A DNA stretch of 64,000 nt from Trema orientale (GCA_002914845.1 JXTC01000027.1:887256-951255); one strand, 5' to 3'. Shown: positions 22,813 to 36,420, counted from the stretch's first letter. Numbers and translations are program-made. The notes: generated by a model from the sequence alone, not told the origin.

Positions 22813-25800
22813 ATTGGTTTAGAACACTTTTTTCTTAGAAAGTTGATTCTACAAAAATATAGTTTTATTTACGAAAGTGTCACCGTGTCTTACTGTACGT
22901 TATAACTGAAAAAGTGGTAATTTTCAAAAATGTTCGTATAAACTTATGTATTCTGGGCTGCATCTAATATTTGGCAATATTTGCCCAAATATCGTAGAAC
23001 ATGTCATTTTCCCTTTAGCATAAGACATTCCCTTGACTTTACCCATAATTTTGATAATCTGGTTTACGAACTATAAATTTTGACTACTAAATAGTCTCTC
23101 GTTTTGTACACTCATTATTATAGAAAAAACGAAAATCATAAAATGATTTTGCATTTCATTTTTTTCCTTTTAGAGCACCCATTTGTTTTTAGAAATATGA
23201 GAAAACTCTATTGAATTTTTTTTCCCTCAATCACAAAAAGTCTTGTAATTTGATTATTCTTAAGCTAAACCAGGAAAATTCATGGGAAATTACAAAATTA
23301 CCTTTAGCAGTTAGCACATAGTAGATTTAAGTTTATATTATATGTTATTATGTGTTTGGAGTCATGAATAGTTATTTGATAATTATCATTTCACTTCTTA
23401 GATCATTTTAAAAAAATTCAAAATATTGATTGAAACTTAGTATAGGTAATTCTTAAACTTAACATAAGTCTAGTCTCTTATTTGTCATTTCCCATCTATT
23501 CCCAATTTAGCTTCAATGGAGGGTCAAAATTTTGTAGGTAATTAAATTACAGGGCTTTTTTTACAGATTGGAAAATAACTGTTTTTTGGACCCAATTTAA
23601 GCAAATGTCCGCTTTTCAAATATTAGATCAAAATATCTCGTATATATGTTTCTATACCAAGTGTAAAATATTATATACTAAGCATAAAAATTTATATACT
23701 TAGTACATTAATTGAAATTGGTAGATAAGTATGTCTACCTACATTTGGACATTTAGTTATAAAATTTAAAAAATTAACATCTACTTAATCAAATTTAAAA
23801 TATTGGTCATTCACCAAAATTTCTCCTTTTTTTATAGTATTTAAAAAACAGTAAAATTTTCCAAATTTTCAAAAAAAGGGATTTTGTGAAGAAAAGTTGA
23901 TATATAAGATAATTTTACGAGTCTACTCAAAAAAGTTATTATTGGACAATAGCAAAAGAAAAAAAAACGAAACAAAACGCAAATTTATGAGATAAAAATG
24001 CACAATTACAATTCCTTTTTTTTTGTTAGGGCATTATTAATTTTGACCCACTTTCAAAGCTGATTATCAAATAAAGAAAAAACTATAAATTATTTACAAA
24101 ATAGTCATTATCAATTTTGACCCTCCTTTAAAGCATGTGATTAAAAGATTGAGGAAATACAAATTACTTACAAAACTAGAAATTTCATCTAATGAAAGAT
24201 TTAGAATTTTAAAATTCCTTCGCGTTTCAACCCAAATCAAAAATTTTCGACAGTTATCAAAAAGAGTGTTTGAAGGAAGCGCAGCCTAAATGAAATGGAA
24301 AAATGTGTTTGATTGCGATTAAAAATTTTCCACAGATAATCAAAATAGCTGGATCGTTGGACAAAAATTTCGACCACCGATCGAATAGCCAAAATCAGCG
24401 ATTACAGTTTGACATAGTAGTGAGGATTAGTTTTGAAATCATTTATATATAGGTCCCTTTTATCACAATAAGACTAGCAGAACCCTTCAGTATAAATAGC
24501 CATTTTCGAAACTAGACTTTTTATTTAACAAAAATTTAGGAATTCCAAACTTACCATTGCCATCTCAAAACTCAATCCAGTATAAAATTACCGACCAATG
24601 TCGAGTACCTGAAAAAATTTCTTAGACTATGCTTGAATGCACGGTCGAGCATGGTTGAGTGCTGATAGAGTTCTATAAGGTATTCTAAGATTTGTGAGTG
24701 ACAAGGTTATCTATATAGTTTTAGATGTGTAATATAACAATAAATGTTAGTTTTGATAATATTTATATATTAGTCTTTTTATCACCATAAGGACATTAGT
24801 AGATCTGTAAAATATTTTTCTCTTTTGTTATTTTTAAAAAAAGATTGCTTTTTTGTCTTGGTAAATAAATAATTGTGATATAATGAATATTTTCTATTTG
24901 AGAAATGGAAATTATACTAACATTGTCTACTTTATCTCAAAATTATTGGGTTTTTGTAACCATTGTGTTTGCTAATATTCTCACAGTGATACAATAGACT
25001 CATTTATGAATGTTATAAAAATAAGCTTCACCTACGTGTTATATATCCTAAATTACTTACATATTTTATTTCTTAACAAAACCTAAAACATTTTCTAGCG
25101 CTCTACCACCTATGGTACCATGCTAGCACTACATCCTATTCTCGTGTGGTGGAAATATAGAAAAGATCCTAGTGTAATTTCACTAGGTTGGTAGGACAAT
25201 TTCGTAATTCAATTCTTCCAAAAGGAATACCTTCGTAAGTTTCACTGGTTGGATCGGACTGCGGTCCTCGTTAGCCGGGCATTGGGCAGCACTTAATTCC
25301 CAAAATCGAATTACAGAAATCGCCTCAGAACTCTACTTTTTCTAATTTGGAACCATCCATCATAAAAAATATCGCTCTCTTTGTTTCTTTTTATATATCA
25401 GCTTCGAATGTATAACTCTTCATTGACCAAATGACTCATTTGACCTTGTGAATTTGCAAAATTTGCAGGTGAGATACCACTTTTACTTTTTTTTTCCCCC
25501 TCGAAAACAGAGGGAGTGATATTGAGCTTAAACGCCCAAGAGGCCAAGTCATGAGCTTTAATATTACTCTACCACGAGGCCAAGTCATGCCACTTTGCAC
25601 GCAAAGCATGCAAGATTGTCCCAACTGAAAGTCAATGTTGTTACAATGGGGTTGCTTTTAAGGATAATAAAGCAAAACAACCACATTCTATAAAATGACA
25701 TTTTTGTCCACGCCTATTATTTTTTTTTCCGGCTAAACAACACCCATCATATATACACATACATAGTTTTCATGAATATGTTGATGTTGCAAATAAAAAA

Positions 25801-26760
25801 AAATGATTTTGATCAACTTATGAGTTTTGAAAATAAGAATTAAGAGGAGTACTAGTTATACCATTTTTCCACCATTTTTTTATATTTTAATATCTCGATA
25901 TATAGATTCCAATATATTTTTTAATACTAATATAAAATATGAGATAATTTAATAGAATCACATATCAAACAATAAGATATGTGAGTACAAAAAAGACTGC
26001 AACTAACATTCTTTTTGAAATAATACAGAAAAAATTATGAAACAATAAAGATGAAATTTCTCAATATTTTATCTTTACTGAAAAAAAAAGAGAAAGATAC
26101 TAAAAATCGCTCATGTGTTTTAGCAAAATACATGTTTCCTTCTTAAGTTTCTAGAAATACAAAATATATCCATTCAGTTTATTAAGTTGGGTTAAATTCA
26201 TACATTATTACAAATTTCTGCTTCATTTTGTCAACCCAATGTTCTTGATCAAATAATCAAATTATCTACTAAAACTTAGAATTAAACAACATAAATGCCA
26301 AGTGGTCGCCACATAATTTTTAATGAATAAATTTTGACATAATTTGACAAATTAAGGGGAGACATTATGTATTTTAAAAAACATAGGATGTAAATTAATA
26401 TTTTGCTTCAACACAACCAAATTTTTGGTATTTTCACTAAACGAAAAAAAGGACAAAAATAAGGGGGAGAAAAAGGAAAAAGGTCAAAATAGTCAATTGA
26501 CTTTGCAGAAAAGATATATAGAGCCAAAAGTGGTACCCAATTATTTTTATCCCCCAAAAAAAAAAGTGGTACCCAATTTCGTAAATTGACAGAAATCTGA
26601 GGTCATAAAAGTAACAGAAACTAGTGTACACTTTTTTCCCGATTAAAAATATAAAAAGCATAAATAATAATAAAAATAATTTTAATAGTTGTTTTTTCTG
26701 AAGTTGGGGAGGGCTTTGGGGAGTGAGTGTTGTTCTTCTTAAGTTACATTGCTGTTCACT
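22813..26760. other. Gene-free AT-rich stretch upstream of DTC
   Basis: No coding region is supported. It contains the second copy of a dispersed repeat (23190-23470). An imperfect direct repeat lies about 320 bp apart (near 24435 and 24755). The word gaggccaagtcatg occurs twice near 25535 and 25575. The frames at 25436-25624 and 26437-26661 have no motif. Confidence 0.5.
23190..23470. repeat. Dispersed repeat, copy 2 (also at 12130-12470)
   Basis: Collinear with 12130-12470 in the same orientation. Shared words include aattacaaaattacctttag, tagatttaagtttatatta, gtgtttgga and aattcttaaa. Confidence 0.65.
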
Positions 26761-26800
26761 TCGGTTCCTCCGTTTTCTTATAATTCCTCTTTAGGGCTGA

Positions 26801-26886
26801 TCTCACACTCTCTCTGTCTCTTCTTTCTCTCTCTCTCTCTCCATTTTGAGATTTGAATCTCTGATTTTTGAGCTTCAGAAACAAAA
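26801..26886 (+). promoter_or_regulatory. Pyrimidine-rich 5' leader of DTC
   Basis: A CT-rich tract (ctcacactctctctgtctct and (ct)n to about 26840) directly precedes the start codon at 26887. Such tracts are common in plant 5' leaders and core promoters. The transcription start itself cannot be placed. Confidence 0.5.
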
Positions 26887-29508
26887 ATGGGAGATGAGAA
26901 GAAGCCCAAATCTGGAGGTGTCTGGCCTTCGATTAAACCCTTCGTTAATGGCGGTGCCTCTGGTATGCTCGCTACTTGTGTTATCCAGCCTGTTGATATG
27001 GTCAAGGTATATTTACATTTGTATTGCCTTCATCAAGATTACTCCTTTCCTTCTTTTTTATTTTTATTTTTATTTTTTTGAAAATTTTTTCTAGAGTAAT
27101 TCGGACGTGGGTTTTTTTTTTTTTTCCTTTAATATATTTTTGTGGTGGGTTTTGGATCTGGGATTTGATGGTATGATGTTGTTCTTTAATGGGTTTCTGT
27201 TGGTTTTGGTTCTTTTTTTAGGTGAGAATTCAATTAGGTCAGGGATCGGCAGCCCATGTCACCAAAAACATGCTTAAGCAGGAGGGTATTGGTGCCTTTT
27301 ACAAGGTTTGTCTCTTTGAATTTGGTATAGTATTGTGTATATGTTGATGATCTAATGAGAAATAAACTCACAGATTTGAGAATTCTAAAATTTATTGGTC
27401 ATTTTTCTCTTTTGTTAGAGTACGGATCTAAACACTTTTAATGAATCTGAACCATTAAAAGTGCATGAATATCTTCTGCAATTGGGTTTTTCTGTGACGA
27501 TTGTGAAGCCAAGTAGAAATATTCTTATTATTGTTCTTTGATTTTATTAATGGATATTTGGGCTCAACTGTTTTATTTATTGTAAGATTCTTATTGAATT
27601 TGGAGGCTGTCCTTTAGTTGTTAGGTCTTAGATTACAGTTTTGAAGTGGTTTTTTAATTGAAGAAGGGATGTTTTATGCATTACTTAAAAAGGGATTACT
27701 TTGGGCAGGGGCTGTCTGCTGGGTTGCTGAGACAAGCCACATACACCACAGCCCGTCTTGGTTCATTCAAGTAAGTGATTTACGATGTTTTGTATTCTAG
27801 TAAGATAAGATTATGGAAAATCATAAAATTTTTGTGCGTGTTGAGGTAACATTTTGCTTTAGATCTTGCTGCAAGGAAATTTATCACGTGAAGTGTGAAT
27901 AATAGACCGTTTTATTAATTGGAATTTTACTCCTTCACTTTCCAGGATTTTGACAAAGAAAGCAGTAGAGGCCAACGACGGAAAGCCCTTACCTTTATAT
28001 CAAAAAGCTTTGTGTGGGCTTACTGCTGGTGCTATTGGAGCAACTATTGGTAATCCGGCAGATTTGGCACTTGTTCGTATGCAGGCTGATGCCACTTTGC
28101 CTGCTGCTCAGCGCCGGCATTACAAAAATGTGTTCCATGCCCTCTTTAGAATTGTTGCAGATGAAGGGGTTTTTGCACTTTGGAAGGGTGCTGGCCCTAC
28201 TGTTGTGAGAGCAATGGGACTGAACATGGGAATGCTTGCCTCATATGATCAAAGTGTGGAATTTTGCAAGGATCACCTAGGCCTTGGTGAAGCTTCTACA
28301 GTGTTAGGTATAATTGTCTGAAAATAATAATAAAGATATTCTCGATATCTTTAAATGTTATATTGGTCTTAATTTCAGCAAAATTTTCTTTTCTTTAGTT
28401 GAAGGCTCTATTTTCTGTAGTTTTCTGTTTTTTTTTTTCCCTATTTGTTTAGTACTAAAATATATTAGTCCTTTTCTTAAAACAGGCCTAGAAGTATATA
28501 TCTTCCGCTCTTAGGGAAGTTTTGGTGCACATAGTTGAAACTTTTTTGGGGATATTTCAAATAATTTTCTTTGCAGTTTGGCTTTCATTTCTCTTTCTTC
28601 TCTTAGATTCTATTCTGTGTACCTCTATCATTGGATAATATTATCCTGGTTTTCCAAAAGCGTTGCATCTTCTTCTTCCCTTTTTGCCCCTTTCCACCTC
28701 TTTTTCTCGATTCTTTCTTAGAGCAAGTTCCATTATGTCCCATCCCATTATGTCCTTTCTAAAATTACCTATAAGAAGACTTTGTTTGGGGTCGAGAACT
28801 TAGCAATATTATGGGATAAAGGAATCGATGAACGTAGTTAGTGAATGTTACTTGTCATTCCTGTGGTTAGTGAATGTTACTTGTCATTCTAGAAATTGGT
28901 GTTTGCTAGACTATGCTTTTTCTTTCGCGCAACTAGGTAAATAGTGCATTATGCTTCTAGTATGTTAACCTTGTATTAATTTTCTTTGATTTCTGGAAAA
29001 GATTATTGTCTTTTTTGCTTGATGGACCCCTGATTTTTTTTTGTCTACAGCTGCAAGTACTGTCTCAGGATTCTTTGCTTCAGTTTGTAGTTTGCCCTTT
29101 GATTATATCAAAACCCAGATCCAGAAAATGCAACCTGATGCTCAAGGGAAGTATCCATATACTGGCTCTTTTGATTGTGCTCTCAAGACCCTCAAGACTG
29201 GAGGACCTCTCAAATTTTACACTGGCTTCCCTGTGTATTTTGTCAGAATTGCCCCTCATGTCATGGTACTCCTCTCTCTCTCTCTCTCTCTCTCTCTGAT
29301 ACGTGGTTAGTATTCCTTATGAATTGAAGCTTATCAGCTTATCTGAGTTCGTCTATGAGCCACTGGTTAATAGATGAGATACCGCCTTTATCATCTTATA
29401 GGTTGTACATTTGTCTGATATTGTGTTCACTGGTGATGTTTTCTGATGCAGATGGTATGGATTTTCCTCAACCAGATTCAGAAGGTAGAGAAATCTATTG
29501 GCTTGTAG
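26887..29508 (+). CDS. DTC: Mitochondrial dicarboxylate/tricarboxylate carrier (DTC)
   Basis: An inner-membrane antiporter that in plants exchanges 2-oxoglutarate, malate and related di- and tricarboxylates. Six exons: 26887-27006, 27222-27305, 27709-27770, 27946-28307, 29051-29265 and 29452-29508. All introns are GT-AG, and the total is 900 nt (299 residues plus stop), matching the usual length of about 298. The start MGDEKKPKSGGVWPSIKPFV is followed by three mitochondrial-carrier repeats. Their signatures are QPVDMVKVRIQ (residue about 35), NPADLALVRMQ (about 130) and LPFDYIKTQIQ (about 230). The C-terminus is FLNQIQKVEKSIGL. Intron 5 opens with a (TC)n run at about 29272-29297. No defect was found. 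It converges with PTC52 and is not part of any cluster. Confidence 0.95.
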
Positions 29509-30235
29509 AGAGGTCTGAAAGGGATGGAGATTTTTGTCAGTCTAGTTCAAACGTCAAATAATAATTACTTCGGCTGTGTCGTAGTTCTTGTTTGAGCCAA
29601 GTAGCAGTTCATAGAATTTGATTCAAAGCATTCATTTTCTCAAGTTTTGTGGTTAAGGCCACATTATACACACTTTTGGAATTTCTGCGGCATATTTACT
29701 ATTTGACAAGAATAGACCTTTTATTTAACATCAAATGTTTTGTTGCATTTGCGGCTCGTCTCCGCTCATCTCTTCAATCTCTATGTTGCCTTTGCTAGGA
29801 AATGAGAACTATTTTTTAGCGTGTCATTATGCTGGTCCCTTGTGTACCATTTATTATGTGCAAGGAGACAATAAATTCCAAAATGTCATTTTGTGTGTTT
29901 CCTTGTTCTCTTTCTGGTTTTAGTTCTACGACATTTCATTGCCAATCATCTATTTGTATCTTAATCCAATAGTATTTAGTCATTAGTACTTACTTTTATC
30001 ATAAAGGCTTGCAAGGTCATGTATTTGTTTTCAGTCTTTATATATCGACATGTCTGATGAACCATCTGACTTTTACACAATATTACATGTCAATATCCTT
30101 GGCTGAGAAAGTAATGATGGTGTAGCCACCAATGGTGATATTTGGCAATTGGCATCTCCTCTTTGAATCCACTCAGTTGTCTTCAAGCCTTTAGTTTCAA
30201 TCTGTATTTACAGTATCCAATATTTTCCTATATAT
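29509..30235. other. Convergent 3' intergenic region between DTC and PTC52
   Basis: This region holds the 3' ends of both genes. An aataaa signal for DTC lies at about 29870. No separate gene is seen. Confidence 0.6.
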
Positions 30236-32927
30236 TTAACGAAAAGCGTGGTCGTAGTCATGGAAATGAAAGACTTTGTGGATAAAGTGAGCCAACCATT
30301 TGGAAGCTGCAAAACAAAGTACTGCTGTTGAAACAATAGCAGTCTTTGCAACCAAAGATGTTAGGCTTTGTTTGGTTGCTGCAACAATTCCAATCAGAGC
30401 TACGGAGATGACTTGCAGCACAACTTCTAGGACATTGAGACTATTGTATGCAGCATTGCAACTGCTGCAGTTAACAACATGGGTCCAATACCTGCCAAAA
30501 AAAAAAAAAGGAAAAAGGAAAAAAAGATATTGAATACTTCATGATTCAATTCTAAATGGGAAGAGGATCATTGCAAATATAAAAGGGCACTTCAATAGCA
30601 GAAATATGACGTAATTTTTCAAATCAAATGACAGAATCTGAAAGAAATGAATAGTTGATCAATGTGCACTATTGCTAGCCTACCATAAATAGACTTTCAT
30701 ACCCTGCCACAGAATCCCCAATGTTAAGTAGACTAGAGAAATAAGTTTTTGGAATAAATAACTTCAAAAGTAACTACAATAATCACTAATATATCCCTAC
30801 ATTTGGAAGTCGGGTAAAATGCCATTATTTATTTGGCAATTACAAAATCTCCCAAACATATTTGATGCAGATAATTCCGTCAAGGAAAATTGTCAAATTT
30901 AAAAGAAAACTATGTCCTCCATCCAAACACAGGATTGAGTTGGAAATTAAACCAAACAAGATGTTTAAAAGTCATTCTTCTCGTGATGCACTCTCTCTAT
31001 TAATCTAGATAATGTCTTTGGACCAGCTTTATTTTAACTTTACAGTTTTTCTTTGGGGTTTACTCTCATTTACAAAATTTTGCTTCAAGAAATTTAAGAT
31101 GAGGGTTTTGTAACACCAAAAATGAAACTTTTGCCACTTCACAAGACAAGGGAAATAATGTTGTGATTCACCGTAAATATTTTCAGTGCTGCAAAATCTT
31201 CAAACTCAATCTAGTAAAAATGTCAAAGAAGGAAAGAATTCAAAATGGGGTTTCTATGTCGTACACCAAGGGCAGATTGTATAATTTGTTTTTTCTACTC
31301 TTTCCAAGGTAATAAGCACACAGTTTTAGCGTTCACAGGGTCACTATAATTACTAAATGAGTTGCCATAGCCTTGAATTTTTTCATCATGATAGGATATG
31401 GAAAATTGATTCTGATTTCTATATACAAGAAGTCATTAAGCTTTGTAGAATATAACAAGGTTACCTGTCCATAAGCTGTTCTTTAGGAGGAGTTGGTGGA
31501 AGAGCTCCACTGAATTTGCCTCTCCAATCAACTTGACCACCAGCATACTTGTTTAACCACTTTCTGAAAGCAACCACAAGGGCATCTGACTTTGTTGGCA
31601 CAAAACATGCTTTCTGCCACTGGGCAGGGCCGACGTCCATTATCTTACGCTCCTATACAAAGGGATTCAGAAGCCAATAAGACTAGGTTTATTTTTTATT
31701 TTTTATTATTTTATTATTAATTTTTTTTTGGTAGAGAAGGGTCCTTGGAGACTCAAATTCTTGGAGACTCGGATATTGTTCTTTTATGTGAAAGAAAAAC
31801 AAAAAGGACCACATAGCGGAAAGCTAATCAACATGAAAATAATAAAAAAGGAAATGTAACTAAAACCAGTGGCCATCTGGTACAAACAATGGCCTTGTTT
31901 TCTCTCCTGAACATTTCCTAGTCTAATCAATAAAGCTTGACAACTTAAGTTGAGAGATATGAGAAGAGAGTGACAGGAAAAAAAAGAGGAGAACAAAGAA
32001 CTTTTAACTTTTCTTCATTGGTTATTAGAGAGAAAAAGATTAGTAGCTTTGCTTAATGCCATCTCTTGTTGACCAATTTTTATGATGATCTTGCCAGTTG
32101 GGCAACTGAGTTTCCTCATTCTATTGCGTCATGGATCTCCATAATACAATGAGAAGTACCCTATAATTGTGAGGTACAACAAGAAGTTCAGACTACATAT
32201 AGAACTTATTATAGGGGTTTTCAAGTTAGTTATCTGTGAGCTTTGTGTGAGCTAGTTGATTGCTAAACTATTGGAATGGTGGAACAAGAAATTTCTTTCA
32301 AGGAAAGTGGTTTGTATATACAAAAACTCAGAAGTTACCTCAACATGTAGCAGATATAAATCTGAATCCAGAATCAAGTTTTGGCCAACATGAAACATCC
32401 ACCGTGGAACGATTTTGTCGACCCAAATCCCAAAGTTCCTTGGGAAGGTCCATATCAATCTGCTCTTACCTGGACTAACTGGAATGCAAATAAAAACTAA
32501 AACCATCCTCTTCTGAACTGATGACTCCTTAAGAAAAAGAAAAAGAAAAAGATAGACAATAAAATTACCAAATGTAAAAAATGAAGACATCTAAACGAAT
32601 CATCAAAATCTTGCTACCAATACTCATAAGGATATTAACGATGGAAATCAACATAATCTATTCATTACCTTTTTGGCTCCAGTCGAAGAATCAGCCTCAA
32701 TATCTTGATTTTGTCCAATAGGCAACGAAGAATAAAACACACATGGTGCAAAAAATTTGTTAATGCCATAATCCCGCCTTCCAGTAAAACCATTAGTGTG
32801 AGAATTCTCCACGATCAATTCAAGGGGTGCGCCACCTTCTCTATCAGCCTTATCTGTAAAGTAAACTTTGGCATCATTCATACGAATTTGTAGTATATAT
32901 GCCACGTTTAATGATCAATACAATTTG

Positions 32928-32970
<43 letters not shown>

Positions 32971-35900
32971 ACCTTCTCTATCATTCATTGAAATACAATT
33001 TTTTATTGCCTCACATAATTATTAACATTGAGCAAGGGAAATAGAGGAAATGCAATCCTTAATTCCTCGTCTAATTCATTTTTAATTCTTTTCAATATGT
33101 TTCCCGTTACAGTTTTTTCTCGTTAGTAGTAATGTACCCTAAAAAGAAAAACACAATATCATGAGTACAGAATCAAAAGCTTACTCTTACGCAGTGGAGT
33201 CCGCATTATTCCATAGTGAGCATATGGAACATGTGCAGGGTCCATAAGATTTTCAATCAAGACCTCATATCTGAAATTGTGAAGTAAAAAACCCAGAAAA
33301 GTGATATCTCTTGAAAAGGGAAAATAATCCAGAATCATAACTTTCATAATACATTAAGATGGACATTATTGGCTAGATTTTACTTCCCTTGGAAGATTTT
33401 GTCCAAAGACTATTTCTGTATGGATCAGTTGTACTCCTAAGAGAATCAAATATATGAAAGAGCTAGTATTTTCATTAAAGAATGAGAGTATGTGGTTTTA
33501 GTACAAGAAAGTTTACAGTAGTTGAGAGCATCTATTAGCTTACCCGTATGGAATATCTCTATTTCCCATTATCTTAGTAAATGATGGGTCGCCTAATTCT
33601 GCAATGTGGGGGGGTTTTTTCTTCAGAATAATATCTTTGTATTGAGGATCACTGTTTGGCCAAAACCACACAATGTCATTCTGCACAGTGCTTGGATAAA
33701 CAGCTGCACATGCTTTCTTGAAAGTGTGAACCTGCATGATATGCTCCAGAGGTTAATAATCATTATTTTGTTTTATTGTGCAATAGCATAGATACAGTTT
33801 GAAAGCCACATTTCAGTGTTCAATTATAAAAGGTACAAATTTGATAGTACTCAAATACTGTTTCAGCTTATTTGAAAAACAGAAAATTGAACTATGGTAA
33901 ATCTTCTGACTACTCATAAGCTGGCTACAAGTCTGCTAGTGGGAATGGTAGTTTCCATCAAAGAAACAAAAATTGGTCACTTAGCTATAGAACATTCTAT
34001 GGTATCCTTTGTCCATCCTTATGGGGCAGAGTAGGTGAAACTTATTATTATTTTTTTAATTTGTAAGCTGCAGGTTGGAGAGAAATACATATAGATCATG
34101 TTTGGTACATTGTATAACAACTTTGTATTGTATTAATTAAATATAATTTTATGTTTGGTTGTGCTTTTGTATTGTATTATTTAATACGATATCAAAATTT
34201 AATACAATACAGAGAGTATTATCTAATACAGAATAAAATGTCTGTATTATACTGTGTTACATAATTTTAACTTTAACGTAGTATTGTATATTACCCACTC
34301 TCCTCATTTTTTCTATTCTTAATTTCTTTCTTGTCACTTTCTCTCTCACATCATTTTATCCCTGTCAAAAGTGATATTTTTCTAAATAAATTTTTTAAAG
34401 TAGTATTTTTCTAAATTTATATCTAAAAAGTGGTTTTTTCGTAAATAAATGTTTAAAAAGTGGTAATTTTGCAAGTGTTATTTTCCTAAATATTTTTTGA
34501 AAATGGTATTTTTTAAGTAAAATTTTTAACAATGGTATTTTTTTTAATTTAATTTTTTAATACAACATTTTAATACAAATGCGAAACCAAATATAGTACT
34601 GTAATAAAATAATACAATACAATACAACCCAATACAATACGTTACAATATAATACAATACAATACGACGCACCAAACATGGCTATAGACTCAAATACAAG
34701 CACTACACTATATCATCTTAAAAACTACTACACTATCAACAGGGAGAAAAGAAAATGGGCCATATAGAACATTCCATAGTATCCTTTGTCCATCCTTATG
34801 GGGAAGAGTAGGTGAAACGTATTATTATTATTTTAATTTGTAAGCTGCAGGTTGGGGAGAAATACATATAGGCTCAGATATAAGCACTACATTATACCAT
34901 CTAAAAAAAAGTACCACACTATCAACAGGGAGAAAAGAAAATGGAACGTATTTTACATGTTAAAGAACTAGAAAATTACTACTTTCTCTAGCAGATTCTC
35001 ATCCTTATTTTTCATTCATTAATGAGGCATACTTCAAGTAAGACTGAATTACAAGGTCACAACATTTTTATCTCACCATTAAATTACTTCCCTTGGTTGT
35101 AACTCAAATGAAAAATACTAGATTGTCAAGAAAGAAATACACTTATTCCCTCCACCTAAACAGACAGAAACACTAATGCAATGGGATTCTTATAGCAAAC
35201 TTTGGAAGAACAAAGTACTTATGGAAATAATTGGCGAATTACACCCGAACATTTGAAGTTATAATTGAACATAATGTCAATAAGATTGAGTGCTACCTAA
35301 GTCTTAAGCTCTCACGAGTCTTGTAATTTGTAACGAATGCGTTGGTCACTACAGCATACCTGATGGAGTTGGACCTTGATTCATAGTATACTAACCGAGC
35401 AAGTTTAGGACAAAGTAATGAATTTATTCCAGTTTGGAATCATTTCATATGCTGAAATTAGATATAGACATTGCAGCTTATTTGGTATGCTTTTCTTTCG
35501 AGGTCTTAAAATTTCAAAGAAGCCTAGTAGATGATATCTTCTTATAACAAATAGAAGTAAAGAGAACCTGTAGTAACTATCCATACGTAACATAAAACTC
35601 CAGACAAATATGAAAATCACATGACATGAAGATAGTAACATAAGAAAATCCAAAACAGAACACAGAAAGTTGCGACTAAAGAGCTAGTACCGGAGGGCCA
35701 TCTGGGGGAGCTTGGGGGATGAACTTGCAGTCACCAGAGCCATTGAAGCACCATCCATGGTACACACACTGCAACCGGCCCCACTGATCAATCCTTCCTT
35801 CAGATAATGGAGCCAACCTATGAGGACAACTATCATCAAACACCTTCCAAGCACTCTCATTCCTGTCCCACCACACCACCACATCAAGACCCATCACCTT

Positions 35901-36209
35901 CTTCGCGTGTGGCCTCCTCTTGTCCAGGTCACAAACCGGCATAACGGGATACCAATGAGCATACCAATCAAATTTTCCATCTGGGGTTTGAGTTTCAAGC
36001 TCTGGCTGAAAAGGGTCTGCGAGTTCTGTCGAAACAGAGGATGAAATGGCCGTGAAAAGCTTGGATTTCGATAAATTCCTTTGGTCAAACGAAAAAGACG
36101 AACCGGGTATTGAGTTAAAGTTGGAGCAAAAAAGTTTTCTGAAATGGGTTTTGTCAAGTTTGGACGGAATGCCAAGAGAATGAACAGGGGAGACTCTAAG
36201 AGCTTCCAT
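30236..36209 (-). CDS. PTC52: Chloroplast Rieske oxygenase, protochlorophyllide-dependent translocon component 52 type
   Basis: A member of the PAO/TIC55/PTC52 family of chloroplast Rieske non-haem iron oxygenases; PTC52 is linked to protochlorophyllide oxidation at the plastid envelope. Seven exons on the minus strand: 36209-35691, 33731-33544, 33270-33185, 32853-32669, 32512-32339, 31652-31465 and 30491-30236. All introns are GT-AG and in phase, 1,596 nt, 531 residues. Residues 1-60 look like a transit peptide. The Rieske cluster is [12 protein letters not shown]...CVYHGW (about 128-151). The mononuclear iron site is [12 protein letters not shown]. An envelope-anchor-like C-terminus follows a CSSC motif, with hydrophobic segments ([11 protein letters not shown], then TAVLCFAAS). 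Exon 3's donor was chosen at 33184 because it keeps the family spacing before ADREGG; a donor four codons earlier is possible. The protein looks intact. Confidence 0.93.
32930..32967. repeat. (TA)n microsatellite in PTC52 intron 3
   Basis: About 38 bp of TA dinucleotides. A 16-bp copy of exon 4 sequence follows directly at 32968-32983. Confidence 0.95.
33984..34942. repeat. Tandem duplication in PTC52 intron 1, one copy interrupted
   Basis: Copy A is 33984-34094 plus 34688-34759 and copy B is 34760-34942. They share tatcctttgtccatccttat, tttgtaagctgcaggttgg, and actatcaacagggagaaaag. Copy A is split by the element at 34095-34682; copy B is uninterrupted. Confidence 0.9.
34095..34682. mobile_element. 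Non-autonomous DNA transposon in PTC52 intron 1 (588 bp)
   Basis: The ends are inverted (atcatgtttggta at the left, caccaaacatggc at the right), followed inwards by gtattgtatt words on one side and aatacaatac on the other. The flanks repeat tatag (34090-34094 and 34683-34687). The interior has degenerate aaagtgg/tatttttctaaat repeats and no coding sequence. Confidence 0.8.
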
Positions 36210-36420
36210 GGCTGGCTAAACTCTTTCTCAACTTTCTCGGAGAGAACAGAGAGAGGACAGTTTCCAAAACTTTGAGGCTGAGATTAATGCGAATGGTTCA
36301 AAGCTCAGAGAAGTGAGAACAGAGTGGACGTAGAAGCGGAGACTCTCAGCGAGAAACGTAAGGCTCTGATTTGAGATGGGCTTTTCAGCCTTTTACGTGA
36401 TTTTGTGGATAATATGCAGC
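36210..36420 (-). promoter_or_regulatory. 5' leader and promoter region of PTC52
   Basis: Sequence directly upstream of the start codon, less AT-rich than its surroundings. No individual element can be assigned with confidence. Confidence 0.35.

Noticed and set aside
25436..25624. 62-codon frame with two TWP(R/L)GR repeats
   Set aside because: The repeat stems from a short duplicated DNA word; no protein family fits.
35684..36175. Frames overlapping PTC52 exon 1 on both strands
   Set aside because: Shadow frames of the real exon, which alone carries the Rieske motif.
26887..36209. Functional cluster of DTC and PTC52
   Set aside because: Different organelles and pathways; convergent placement alone does not support a joint role.
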